Below are positions 12,978 through 24,423 of a stretch of 60,384 nt of DNA, piece after piece. The notes under the pieces were generated by a model, which did no database searches, had not been told where the DNA came from, and was given only the letters and a program-made list of their open reading frames with translations. The position numbers and the translations under genes were made by a program. Origin of the DNA: Chromera velia (taxonomy: Eukaryota > Sar > Chromeraceae). Every line of letters begins with the position of its first letter. The stretch's first letter is position 1. The DNA is taken from contig JAHBMJ010005936.1 in the NCBI GenBank assembly GCA_018398765.1, positions 1 through 60,384 on the forward strand, read 5' to 3'.

Positions 12978-14005
12978 GATTCAGCCAGCTGAGCAGAGCC
13001 CACGATCCCTCCCGAGAGGAGAGGAGAGGAGAGGCCCCACACAGAGGGAGACTGATCGATTCTTTCGGTGTCTGTCCATGCAAGTCTGTCCGATGCTTTC
13101 TTTCTTTCTTTGGCTCCTGCATGTTTGCGTTTGCGTTTGTTTGCGCGTATGCATGTGTGGCTCTTTTGTTTTTGTCTTCTGTCCTTCCTCCATTTATCGA
13201 TCGATACACGCTCTTCCGTGCTTCCAGAGACGAATCGATTCTTTAAATTGTCAGCCTTCCCATGCCTGCACGAGTGTTTCGTCATAGAGAGCCTGCAGGG
13301 TTTATCCGCCTCTCTCCATCTGACTGCTGATGGACCGACTGACTGACTGACTGACTGACTGACTGACTGCAGAATCTCGCAGGAAGTCGAGCTCCTTTGG
13401 CGGGATACGGAGGACAAAGGAGAAAAAGAAGAAGAAGAAAAAAAGGGGGAAGAGGGAGGAAAAGCAAACGTTTTTTTGAAAAAAGGGCGGCGGGTGGAGG
13501 AGAAAGAGAACTGGAACAGGGGGGCGGTTCCGACGAATTTCGGTGGCATGGGGGGAAATTTTTCTTCTTCTTCTTCCTCTTCTTCTTTTTCTTCTTCTTC
13601 TTCTTCTGCGTCTTGTTCTTCCTCCCGAAAACAGCGAGAGAGAGAGAGGCCCTTTGGGGACAGGTCAAGCCTGGGGTCCCTTCTGCTTCTTGATTGGGTC
13701 GCTGCAGGTAGGGGGGGGACTGGGCAAATCTTGTGCCTCTGTCTGTCAGGCTGTCAGTCAGGCTGTTTGACTGTGACACACACAACATTCTAGCGCTGTT
13801 GCCCGTCTGTTTCTGAATTCATCTCTGCACACTTTGATTTGATTTTTTGATTCGATTGCGCTTGTCTAGGGTCACTAAGAAGGAAGGAAGGCAGCCAGGC
13901 AGGAAGGAAGAAGGGAAGGCGAGGCCCTCAGTTTGGTTGGTTGGGAGGGAGGGAGGGAGGGAGATGGGCGGCTGCATGGAGAGGAAGGGATGTTGTGTCT
14001 GAGGG

Positions 14006-14082
<77 letters not shown>

Positions 14083-15846
14083 TGCTTCTCTCGGTTCGTT
14101 TCTGTCGGTGTCTCCGTTTCTCTGGGAGTGGATGTTGGTGAGTCAGTGAAATGAAAGGAAGAGAACAGAAACCATACAGTTTGTCTCTGTCTCTGTCTTT
14201 CTTGGAGAGACAAAGGACGAAGAGAAGATCCAAGCTTCCACGTATGGATTCAGAAAAAGAATTCTGTATGAAAATGAATCCATACATCCTCTTTTGGAGA
14301 GACGAAGGAAGGAAAGACGATAGAAATTTCCTTCCACGAGTCGATGAAGAGAGCACGCAGTGAATGAAGCTTGCAGTGGGATGAGTTTCTTTCTTTCTCC
14401 CCTACATGTCTTCATGTGGGGGCTCAGATCAGAAGCTGTCCCCCCTCCTCCCCTCTCCTCCCCTCCCTTCTTCTCTCGTCTCCTCTCCTCCCCGCTATCG
14501 ATGAGTGAAAGAGAAGTCCTAGAAGGCAGGCATGTATGTGTGGACTCTGTTTCTCCCTTTCTTTTGTTGTGCGTGCATGCGTACGTCACTGCAGGAAGAG
14601 AGGCATCCGGAGAGCGGTGGGCCTTTGAGGAGTTCAGCTCCAGAATTCGTGTGGGAATCCGGAAGGAGAGTGGGGAAGGGGAAGGGGAAGGGGAGAAACG
14701 GAGGAGCGATGATGTCTTCCGTGACTTCACCCTGTTGACCGGACACCAACAGCATCAGCCTGGCACCAACGGCCCCCCTCCTTCCTCTTCTTCCGCCTCC
14801 TCTTCTCCGTTCAGTCTCTTCGGTCTCTGTCTGGTTTTGGGCCCTCAACTCCGCGCGGCTGCCTGCCGCCTGGCAGCAGGGGTCTGCGAGAGGAAGGCGG
14901 AGAGAGTCTGGCCGCCCCCCCAAGCGGTCGTCGCATTAAACAGTCAGCACCACTGTTGGAGCCCCCAACAGCAACAGCAACAGGCCGGTAACACCAACAG
15001 GCTTGCCCAAGGCCAATACGGACATGGGGGACAAAGTGGGCAGAGGACCTCTGGGGGGTTCTCTTTTGTTCCGAATCGTCGACGAATGGGCATGTGGCCG
15101 GAACGTGAGGTCCTCTTGTCGTGTTCTGCAGTGCGGCTGCAGGTGTGCTCCGAGGAAGAGGATGAACCTGATTCGTCACACGGTTGTTTCATTCGTTCAT
15201 TGGAGAAAGAGAAAGAGAAAGAGCAAAGTGTGGAGGCGGGAGCTGGGAGCAGACAGGCGTCTCCTTCAGGTTCTGGTTCCAGTTTTGTGTCTGTGGTTAG
15301 TGGTGTCTCTCTCCCGAGTGGTGTGGAGTCGTATGGCTCAGCAGAGGCGGCAGAGCAGGAACGGATCGAGGAGGGATTGGATGGAGTCGTGGTGAGGATT
15401 GCAAGCAGGTCGACAGAGAGGGTACGTGCGTGCGTGCGTCAATATAGATACTTTGGTCTCTCTTTCTGCTGTTCTTTCTCTCTCTTCCTGTCTTCCTTTA
15501 TCCATTTTGTCTCCCTTTATCTTCTTGCTCTCTGTCTCTCTGTCTTCGCTTGTTTCTCTGTGTGTTTGTGCCCGCCTGTGTGTACCACAGGGCTCTCTCT
15601 GGTTTGTCGTTTTGTGCATGTCCTACGTTGTCTACCTGTCTGAAATTCGGTCTTGTACATCCATCTATCCGGACTGCATGCTGTCGATACTTTTCCTTCC
15701 CTGGTGGGGGGGGTCCTTGAACCTCTCTGCATGTCTGTGTGTGCCTACCTGGATGGATGCAGGCTCTTGAGGAGGTGGAAGGCCTTCTGAGGGATGCTGG
15801 GGTGTTCAAAATTTTGGGAGGTAACCCTTTGTCAGGAGTTGTGTAG
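10503..15846 (+). CDS. ureD: Urease accessory protein UreD (UreH family), multi-exon
   Basis: UreD forms the UreD-UreF-UreG complex that inserts nickel into apo-urease. Exons seen: 10503-10759, 10931-11003, 11666-11725, 12506-12573, 13635-13707, 14595-15421 and 15763-15846 (stop TAG). In order they carry the hallmarks of the eukaryotic family: FGYPLAVKCPK, LLSPYGGGLVDGD, GFGKVYKQ (usually TTQASTKVYK), SLLALVAPPVLNFAHSKH, SLLLLDWVAAGREASGERW, LFGLCLVLGPQL, GLDGVVVRIASRSTER and ALEEVEGLLRDAGVFKILGG. Phases agree across all joins except 12573 to 13635 (2 into 0), so a small exon there is probably missed; one may also be missing between 11725 and 12506. The large exon adds Ser/Gln/Glu-rich inserts absent from typical 260-300 aa UreD. 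The GFGK segment replaces the usual TTQ. The start at 10503 is the first ATG of the open frame leading into the conserved YPL motif; a spliced upstream start is possible. No other urease gene is in the window. Confidence 0.85.
14010..14080. repeat. CT/GTCT microsatellite in a ureD intron
   Basis: A (CT)n run followed by (GTCT)n in the intron between the exons ending at 13707 and starting at 14595. Confidence 0.9.
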
Positions 15847-17100
15847 TGAATTTGTCTTGCAGAATTAAAGGGCGACTGGAGATGAATGCGAAGCAACGAC
15901 ATCTATTTATCCAACTCAGTGTTGAGGGGGGCGATTTTTGTTCCGGAAGGAGCTCCATCTGCTGTATATTTCAAACTTCAGAGAGAACAAATGCAGATAA
16001 AACAAAGCTTGTAAAAAATTTTGTTTGTTTGTTTGTTTGTGTTTGCTTGCTTGCTTGTTTGTTTGTTTGTTTGTTTGTTTGTTTGTTTGTTTGACAATGT
16101 TTGTTTGTTTGTTTGTTTGACAATGTTTGTTTGTCTGTTTTCTTGCTTATCCTATCCTACGTACTCTATCAAACAACTGTTGTCACTAGTTGTCACAGTG
16201 TTGTGTGAGTGTACCTAGGAGTGTACAGTGGGTCCGCTGCACTAGCCGCTGCATGAATATACTGCACAAGTTTTCCAACATCCATGACACTGCGTTGCAG
16301 TTTGTAACTGTTTGTTGAAAAAAAAAAAACAAGAAAAAATATAACAATAAAACCTTTTGAGAAAGATATATTAGAAAACATATGTCTATTGATTTTCTTT
16401 CTTTAATTTTGATTTAGATTTAATTAAAATTCTAGATTTTGATATGTAAAATGCTTATGCATCATATCATTTAGATTAATTTAGATCTATGTCATGTTAT
16501 GTTCTACTCAGAATCTGCTGCTCAGTTTTTTTTTAGTTCAAGTTTTTGATTTTAAAAAAAAAAGATATAAAAAGTCCGAGTCATGTACAAAATATTTACA
16601 CAAAGCTATAGCCTAGGGTATAGCCCTAGCTATAGCTTTATAGGTAGAACAATTAATGCAAAATAATGTATAGATTCTATTATACAAAATGTTTTTTTTT
16701 TTCCTCATTTTAGCATTTCAAACCTAGCTTAATATGAAAAAATAATAGCCTAGATAATAGCTGTAAAAAATGTTACGGTATCCATATAGTCATCCATGCA
16801 TTTTTTTCTATCATTTGCTAGGCTATTTACAGTGTCACTTCAAAATAAAAAGCAACTAAATTACAAACATTTGAAAATCTTTTTTCGTTCTCTCCCACTT
16901 TGTCGATCGTTAACTTAAATAGCCATTAACCACGGGCTAAGACGAATTGGAGCATTCGATTTACACATGCCGACATGCAGTCTGAACGAAGAGGCAAAAC
17001 CAAAGTTGCAGCTGCATAACGGAAATTTGTTGACAAGATTGAATTAATCAACCATTCACATGCACTGCATGTAAAGAAACAAGAAGCAGATACTTCCACA
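15847..17100. other. AT-rich intergenic DNA with a GTTT microsatellite
   Basis: Downstream of ureD. It contains (GTTT)n at about 16020-16130 and then about 1 kb of AT-rich sequence very unlike the GC-richer gene flanks. No coding sequence, RNA gene or element could be recognised. Confidence 0.7.
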
Positions 17101-17204
17101 GGTGCTCATTTTGTTTTCCTCTTCGGTCAAGCGATTGAGGCCAGCCTTCACGCATGCTCACCCCCAGGCTCACTCACTCACGGGAACACATGCATGCACG
17201 CGGC

Positions 17205-17760
17205 CGGCAACGAAACGAAATAATTTACAAACGGACGGACGCAGGCTGACTGCAAGGACGATCTTACTCCTTCCTCATTTCATTCAGGAATGAGCACAGA
17301 CGTGCAGTCCGGCCATCCGTTAATGGGTCATGCAGACATGCATCAAGGAAGAATGAATGAACGAACGAATGAATGAATAAGTGAACGAATGGAGGCGCGC
17401 AGCCTGCCTCCACCTCTCTGTCTTTGTTCTCTCTCTCCAAGCCAAGCAGGAAGGAAGGAAAGAGAAGGAGAGCAAGAAGGGAGGGCCGGCCGGAGACTTT
17501 TTTCTTTCGAGCCTCAAGGTCCTTCCATAGCGATCGATCGAGCAGCTTTGTTCAAAAAACCACAAATGACAAAGGAATGGATGAATACAACTACAGACAG
17601 GCAAGTGACTAAAGGCAAATGAATGAGCAAACGTTTGGTCATGCGTTCCAATGTCTGCTCTCTAAGAGAGGGCACTACCAGGGCAGAGAGAGAGAGAGAG
17701 AGAGAAAGAGAGGGAGGGACCAGACAGGAGAGAGGGAACACGTTGGCCTCGGAAGGGCAC
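17205..17760. repeat. Dispersed 0.6-kb repeat, copy A
   Basis: This segment recurs in the same orientation at about 19150-19790. Shared landmarks in order are an ATTTACAAACGGACGGACGC block, a GAATGA-rich block, CTCTCCAAGCCAAGCAGGAA, GCGATCGATCGAGCAGCTTT and a GAGCAAACGTTTGGTCAT block. It has no protein that stands up in either strand and no terminal features of a known transposon. Confidence 0.85.
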
Positions 17761-19149
17761 AACCAACCCTTCAGTCAAATCAGTCAGTCAGGCAGTAGAA
17801 ATGAATGCGTATTCAATCATTCAATCAATCAATTTATTCATTCCATCCAGCTCCAACATTTCCTTTCCCTTCACCTCTCCTGTCCGTACTGCAACCTTTC
17901 CTCTCTCCCTCTCTCTTCAGTGAAGTGCATGCATGTGGGTCGGCACGCCAGGCTTGCACAGCTGTCTTCTTCGCATCGCAGCCAACCCCTCTTCTCATTC
18001 GCTTGAGAAAAGATGGGCGGCAAGTCTTTGCATTTAATTCTATACAGAATTCTTTTTGTTTTACATACATACGTGCATGCATCGGTATCGATTGAGAGAA
18101 GAGGGGGGGAAAGTTTCTTCCGGTTGGGTGAGTGCCTCGGTATCAAAGTCAGAGAGATATAAGGAAGTGGGGGGCTGAGGAAGGGAAAGAGAAGAGGCTG
18201 CGGGGAGCAGAGTACAAAAACAGCCTGCCGGAAGAATGAAAAGGGAGAACAAGAAGCGGTCGAGGCACATGAATGACCGGAACAGCTCAACCCACCGAGG
18301 ACTCCGTTTGCCTGCCTCACTCTTCAGAATTTATTCGCTCCCGCTTCCCATGCAGTTACGTCGAGCAGACAAGGCAGCAGCCTTTTGAATTCGATAAAAC
18401 TGAAGAGAGGTGAATTAGAGAGAATTAGGGGCATGCACAGAAGGAAGGAAGATCGGGGGGTTCGTTCTGTTAATTCACGCATTGAGAGCATGGGTTTCCA
18501 CTTGGGGCACGAAACAAAAAGTGCAGGGAACGTACGGAGGACACAACGCCTCCCCCTCACTTAATTGCCAGCGGCGCCTTCGGGCGAGCAGTAGAGCCGC
18601 CACAGATGGAAATATATGAAAGGAAAGGGGAAGGAAAAGAGAACATGTGCATGCAGAGAGAGAGAAAGCATGGATGAAGGAAAGAAACCCTCAAACAACA
18701 ATTTTGAATTCACTCACTCTCTTGAGAGAATTCTGTTCAGAGGGGAAGAGGAAGGGAGGGGGGCACGCACGTGCAGATAAAGAAAGAAAGAAAGAAAGGC
18801 ACAATTGAGACAACATAGAAATGAAACGAAAAATCTGCATGGAATCAATCCAGTTGCTCGAAGAAAAAGCATAAATAAAAAGTCGTGCGTGTCAGTCATT
18901 GATGTGAAAGACAGACAGAGAGAGACCGAGCTAGACGAGAGAGAGACGTCCTCCCGATTGTCGCTCTTTCTGTTCTGTGTTCCCTTTTTTTTCAGTGTCG
19001 ACTGCAAGGTCTCTCTCTCTCTCTCTTTCTCTGTGGTCGTCTTGTCTGACGATTCACATGATGCACTGATCGATCGAACAGACCCACACGCATGCACTAT
19101 CCCTCCTCCCTCTACCCACACACAGATGCATGCGCCAAGGGGACGCACG
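17761..19149. other. Gene-free spacer between repeat copies
   Basis: Mostly simple-sequence-rich DNA. The only feature I can support is a CATACAGAATTCTTTTT-type motif at about 18033-18065 that recurs elsewhere in the window. No coding exon is convincing. Confidence 0.5.
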
Positions 19150-19790
19150 CCAACGAAACGAAATAATTTACAAACGGACGGACGCAGGCTGACTGCAATG
19201 ACGATCTTCCTCCTTCCTCATTTCATTCAGGCATGAGCACAGAAGTGCAGCCGTTACCGGGTCAGCAAGGAAGAATGAAAGAATGAATGAATGGAGGCGC
19301 GCACCCTGCTTCCACCTTGATTCTTCATTTCATTCAGGCCTCCTTGATTCCTCATTTCATTCAGGCATGAGCACAGACGTGCAGTCCGGCCATCGGTTCA
19401 TGCATGGGTCATGCAGACATGCATCAAGGAAGAATGAATGAATGAATGCATGAATGAATGGAGGCGCGCAGCCTGCCTCCACCTCCTGTCTTTCTTCTCT
19501 CTCTCCAAGCCAAGCAGGAATTAAGGAAAGAGAAAGAGAGCAAGAAGGGGGAGGTCCGGCCGGAGACTTTTTTCTTTTGAGCCTCAAGGTCCTTCCACAG
19601 CGATCGATCGAGCAGCTTTGTTCAAAAAACCACAAATGACAAAGGAATGGATGAATACACCTACATGCGGGCAAGTGACTGAAGGCAAATGAATGAGCAA
19701 ACGTTTGGTCATACATTCCATGCAATGTCTGCTGTCTGAGAGAGGGCAGCTAGTGGAGAGAGACAAAGAGAGGGACCAGACAGGAGAAAA
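19150..19790. repeat. Dispersed 0.6-kb repeat, copy B
   Basis: Second copy of the 17.2-kb segment, with small substitutions and an internal duplication of the CTCATTTCATTCAGGC block near 19215 and 19350. The two copies are about 2 kb apart in direct orientation. Confidence 0.85.
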
Positions 19791-20119
19791 CTTCGTGAAA
19801 CTCCCTATTCAACTCCCCTAATTCCGACTTCATTCCCTCATTCACTCTCCCCCGCACGCACGTCCATCCTTGATTGAGAGAGAGGCAGGGACCGGCAGCA
19901 TCGAAAAAGGAACACGGGGGAGAAAGACAAACCATTCACAGACGAGACGAGAGGCGCAAAGAGGCAGCCCATGCGCCGTCTATTCACGCATCCATCATCT
20001 CCACATCCCCAGAGAGAGATCGTTTCCTTCTGCTCTCCCCCCCCCCAACGTTTCCTTTACCCCCTCCCCCAGGAGCGTTTGCCACGCGACAAAAGTTACT
20101 AACTTAATTCTGCCCCACT

Positions 20120-20245
20120 TCATCCGTTAATTGGTCATGCAGACATGCATCAAGAAAGAAAGAATGAATGAACGAATGAATAAATGGAGGCCCGCAGCCT
20201 CCAACTCTCTTTCTTTGTTCTCTCTCTCCAAGCCAAGCAGGAAGG
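20120..20245. repeat. Dispersed repeat, partial copy C
   Basis: A shorter third copy that shares the GTCATGCAGACATGCATCAA, GAATGA and CTCTCCAAGCCAAGCAGGAA blocks with copies A and B. Confidence 0.7.
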
Positions 20246-20686
20246 AAACAGAGCAATTCTGCCCCACTTGATTCCCCTTAATTGCCCTCTCGTTCCCTTC
20301 TCTGCCCTAGCTGTCTCCCGGATCGACCTGCGCACGCTGACCCATATCTTCCTTCATATGCATGCAGGTACGTCTCTCTCTGTTTCCTTAATTCCTCCTC
20401 CCCCCTCATGCACCCCTCAATCATGAAATCCCTTCGCATTCAGAAAGAAAAAAGTCGAGGTCAAAGTCCTGTGGGAAGTAGTCAGGAAAACGGACGTTTT
20501 TGTCCTCTTCCTCATCCCACTCTTTCTCTCCCTCGCTCTCGCCGTCCGATTTCTCCTCCCAGGAATCTGTCACTTCTTTCTTTCGCATTTCTTTCGCATC
20601 TGTCGCACCCATACCCATATACTCCCACTGGTCGTCACTCCTTTCGCATTTCTTTTGCACTTCTGTACCGAGACAAACAGACTCGA

Positions 20687-23063
20687 TCAATGGACAGTGC
20701 GCGAAGACTTTGCGAGTCTGCCTGCAGAGGGGAGAACGGGAGGAGACTGGGCGGGCCGTGTGGCATCATTTTGCTTCTTGGGCTTGTTGAGTCGGGAGGC
20801 GCTGGAGGAAGAGAGTACTCCTGTCGGTCTGTCTCTCTGTGAGGTTGGGAAGGAAGAAAGACCGGGCTTCTTTTGAGAGCCTCTCGGAGCTGACGACAGC
20901 ACCCGATCGAGTGTTGTGGTGCGGTTGCTCACAGAGCGAAGGTTGTTTGTGTCTCTCTCTCTCACATTCGCGTTCGTGTTTGTCGAGGACGAAGCAGACG
21001 AGGAGGAAGCGGGTCCGGTTTTCCTTCCTCTCTGCACGGGGGGGATTGGCATTTCCTTTCTCGCCCTGCTTGCAGAGACGGAGGAAGAGACGGGTGGGGT
21101 CCCTCTCTGTGCAGTCACGCTCAATGTACCCTTCTGTGCTTGGGTCGTGCTGCGCGTGTTGCCCCCTGTCGGATGAACCCCCTCCTTCCCCACTGCCTTC
21201 TGGGATCGCTCGTAGTTTCGGTTGAGGATCTTGGCAATGTCAGGGGGGGGGAAGCAGCCGTACTCGAGGTAGTAGTCGGAGGGCATCATTTTGGAGAAGT
21301 CTTTCTCTTTCTCCTGCTTCTGCTGTTGAGACTGCCCCTTTGCCACTGCTGAGTTCTGGGGAGTGACCCCGAGTGGGGGGGTGGAACGGCTGGGCGGAGG
21401 GAGGAGGGGAGTGCGGAGAGGGAGAGGACGTCCACTGGCAGGGGGTTTGTAGTCTAGGGAGGAGGTGCGCGAGGAAAGGGAGGAAGTCGAAAGTGGCAGC
21501 TTGCCTGAAGAAGCCTTCGGTCGAGTTGCATGGCGTTTTCGGCCAACAGAGGCAGAGGGGGAAACACCAAAAGGTGTGGCGGCCTGAGCTTTCTGTTCTG
21601 GCGGGGTGCTCGGTGCTGCCTCTTCAGTGGTCTCTTTCTTCGCCTTCTCCTCATCTTCACCTTCTTTTGCAGTCTCTGCTTCTGCCTCCTCAGCAGTCTG
21701 CTCGCTTTCCTCCACCTTCCCCTCATCCCCTTCCTCCTTTGCCTCCTGCACAGACTCTCCTGTTGCCTTCTCAGCAGTCTGCCCGCTTTCCTCCTCATTT
21801 CCCTCATCCCCTTCCTCCTTTGCCTCCTGCACAGACTCTCCTGTTGCCTTCTCAGCAGTCTGCCCGCTTTCCTCCTCCTTTCCCTCATCCCTTTCTTCCT
21901 TTGCCCCCTGCACAGACTCTGCTGTTGCCTTCTCAGCAGTCTGCTCTGCTTCTTCCTCCTGCCCCTCACCTCCATCTTCTGTTGCCTCCTGCACCACCTC
22001 AGAGCTTGATCTTGCTTGCTGTGGAACCGTCTCTGCGGTTGGTCCTTCGGCTCTGTTGCCCCCTCCGCGTTCATTCACATCCCCATCTGTCTGATTTGAC
22101 TCTTCTTCCTCCTCCTTCACGGTCTCGAGGGCTTTCTTCTTGATCAGTCTCGAGAGAGGCCCGTCCCTCTGCACGCAGACACACAAGGATCGAGACAAAC
22201 AGGAAGGCAAATCGACACTCAGGGATACAGCTAGGCGTTTGAATGAATGAGTCAGGAGAGCGTGTTCTTTCCTTCACACTGACCGGCTAGTCGAAGAACT
22301 TCAAGGCCGACAAACTGTGTTCTTTCCTTTGTCTTGTTCTGGCTCGCACAAACAGCCAAAGAGACAGACTGATACGTTGCTGACAAAGATCGATCCTTCA
22401 CTTCTCAGGCAGGCGGGCAGGCAGGCAGGTAGCAACAGAGACAGGTTGCCATGTCGATATCGCGCAAAAAAGCCCTCTTGACTGTTTCCTTCTAGTCATG
22501 GCAAAGGGAGAGAAGAAGAGGGTGGAGACGCAAGGCACTCACCTGTTGCTGTTGTTGCTGTCCAAAGAGCTCGATGAATGTTTTGAATGTTTCAGCCTGC
22601 TCCTTCATTTCGTTGAATTCCTCCTTTAGCTCTGCAATGTCTTCCCTTTCCTCCCTCATCTTCACCAGCTCATCTGTGAGTCTGGTCACCTGTCCTCTCA
22701 AGCTGTCCACGTCTTCTTTGAGTGATCCGTTCTGTTCCACCAACAGCTTTCCCTGCTCTCTCTCGATATCGAGTTCCTCCCTGAGGTCCGCGACTTCACA
22801 ATCAATCTGCAACACGGGGAAAGGGGGGCAGATGGGGGCAGGAGAATGATCAAAGCATTACAAAGCAATCAGAAAATGACATTTTGAAATCAAACAAGAG
22901 AGAGAGAGAGAGTGCAACACGCGACAAAACAACACCTAGAAACAACACAGAGAAGATGTGAGTAACTGACTTTCTCATCCAAAGTGCCAAGGTGCCCAAA
23001 AATCTTCACCTGATTTGTCTGAAGCTGCTGGATGCGGGGCACTAGTATGGCGGTGTCCCCCAT
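20687..23063 (-). CDS. Coiled-coil protein with acidic tandem repeats, function unknown
   Basis: Three phase-0 exons join cleanly: 23063-23010 (ATG, MGDTAILVPRIQQLQTNQ), 22806-22543 and 22168-20687, giving about 599 aa. Residues 19-106 form a strongly charged heptad-like coiled coil (IDCEVADLREELDIEREQGK onward) ending in a run of six Gln. Residues from about 190 hold a 27-aa acidic repeat (QTAEKATGESVQEAKEEGDE core) encoded by an 81-bp DNA repeat at about 21640-21960. The C-terminal half is Ser/Arg/Pro-rich and low complexity except for a conserved-looking patch DYYLEYGCFPPPDIAKILNR. No enzyme or known domain is recognised. A second acidic open frame continues in another phase from about 20726 to 20421 (ending FLSECEGIS) and might be an alternative last exon, though I found no donor in the right phase. 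The gene lies upstream of nothing on its strand and downstream of the hydrolase gene in the same direction. Confidence 0.6.
21640..21960. repeat. 81-bp coding repeat in the coiled-coil gene
   Basis: An imperfect 81-bp unit (for example CAGACTCTCCTGTTGCCTTC starting at 21751 and 21832) repeats about four times and encodes the 27-aa acidic repeat in frame. Confidence 0.85.
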
Positions 23064-24423
23064 TTTCCCGGATCTTGTCTAAATGCACAGATCGATCAAC
23101 TCTCGTCGGCAAGGAATGAGTGGAGGTGAAGATGAGCGCTCGTTTTCTCTCTGTCTACCCAAAATACAGAGAAAGATCTCCGTTTCACAATGTCTCAGAG
23201 TATCACAGAAAGTCTGTCAGAACTCCGTATGTAAGGATGGAGGCAGACGGGGCATGACGGGGCTCTTGCTTTCTCTGTCTGGGAGGGATGGAACGATACG
23301 GATCTCGAGAGATCTCTAGTCTGATGGATCTCTGCTTTTTTATGAAAGCGAAGCGGGGGGCACTTATATACCAAACAATATATAACCTGCATGTGGTCGT
23401 AAAAAAAAAGGCCCCGGAAAGATACCCGCGCCGAATTGGCTCAGAAAAGCGTCAAAACCACCACATGTGGCCCCGGAAAGCGAGGCGGGGGGCACTTACC
23501 AATATTTCCGCGAGCGAGCGCATGTTACATGCAAAGTGCATCAACCATGCACGGGCGTCAATCGCGTGCGTCAACCAATTGCATGTAATTTTACTGTATG
23601 GTCGTTTTTGTTAGATGCACATGCTAGGCCTGCATGTAATTTAATGTAATTGCATGTCATGTTATAGTTTTCTTACTTTCTGGGGCTGTTCGCAAGCTTG
23701 CTTGTGTCAGATTAATATACTGCATGGAATGGATCACTATGGGTGTGTGGACCTATCCATGGACCCGGCGGGACTTGAACTGTTATAGGCGTGTGCCCGG
23801 CGTCCGGGATGGCTCGGATAGTGAATAGTGGCATATAGCTGAGATAAGCTAAGGGGTACTTACAAAGAATTGAGGTAACTTGGAAAGCAAAACCCTGGAG
23901 GGCACTCAGGGCAGGTTAGAACGCGTAAAACAAGATTTTGACATCATTTAACTAAATAATAGTCTAAATTGAGTTCCTTAAATATTACTAACAATTTTTT
24001 TGATTACTGTGAATAAAAAATTTTAGTTATCATGTGACAAAAATATATCTCAGACGCAGTCAACTTGTTAGTATATTTTAAAAGAAAAACATAGAAAGAT
24101 TTTGATACAAATATGCCAGTGTGACACTCTCGATTTCTAATATTTCCCTTTGCTAGGTCTTTCAGTCTTCTCTCTTTTGAAATGTCTAGAAAAGTCTCCA
24201 TTCTCATACAGACTACAACAGAGAGTCTCTTAAAATAACATATATTTCTAACTATATAGAACTATCTTAATTCATTTATAAGAAACAAAATGGTATTTAA
24301 TCATCCTTCCAAATGCTTTAATACCTTTTACACTGGGTTTAATACCAGTTTCTTCTTTTTTTCTTTCCAGACTCAAATTAAGGAATACAGCTAGCTAGAC
24401 GTCTATCTACTCTGCTTGTTCTT
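23064..24423. other. Intergenic DNA, AT-rich in its right half
   Basis: A short block containing GGCGGGGGGCACTTA occurs twice (about 23353 and 23486). From about 23600 to 24400 the DNA is AT-rich and has no recognisable gene or element. Confidence 0.6.

Noticed and set aside
17102-20400. Various 60-145 codon frames in the repeat region
   Set aside because: Different frames are open in different copies of the repeat and none is conserved between copies.
23735-23830. tRNA-like stretch (GGCGGGACTTGAACTG)
   Set aside because: The opposite strand has a TTCAAGTCCCGC string, but no matching T-stem, acceptor stem or anticodon arm could be paired.
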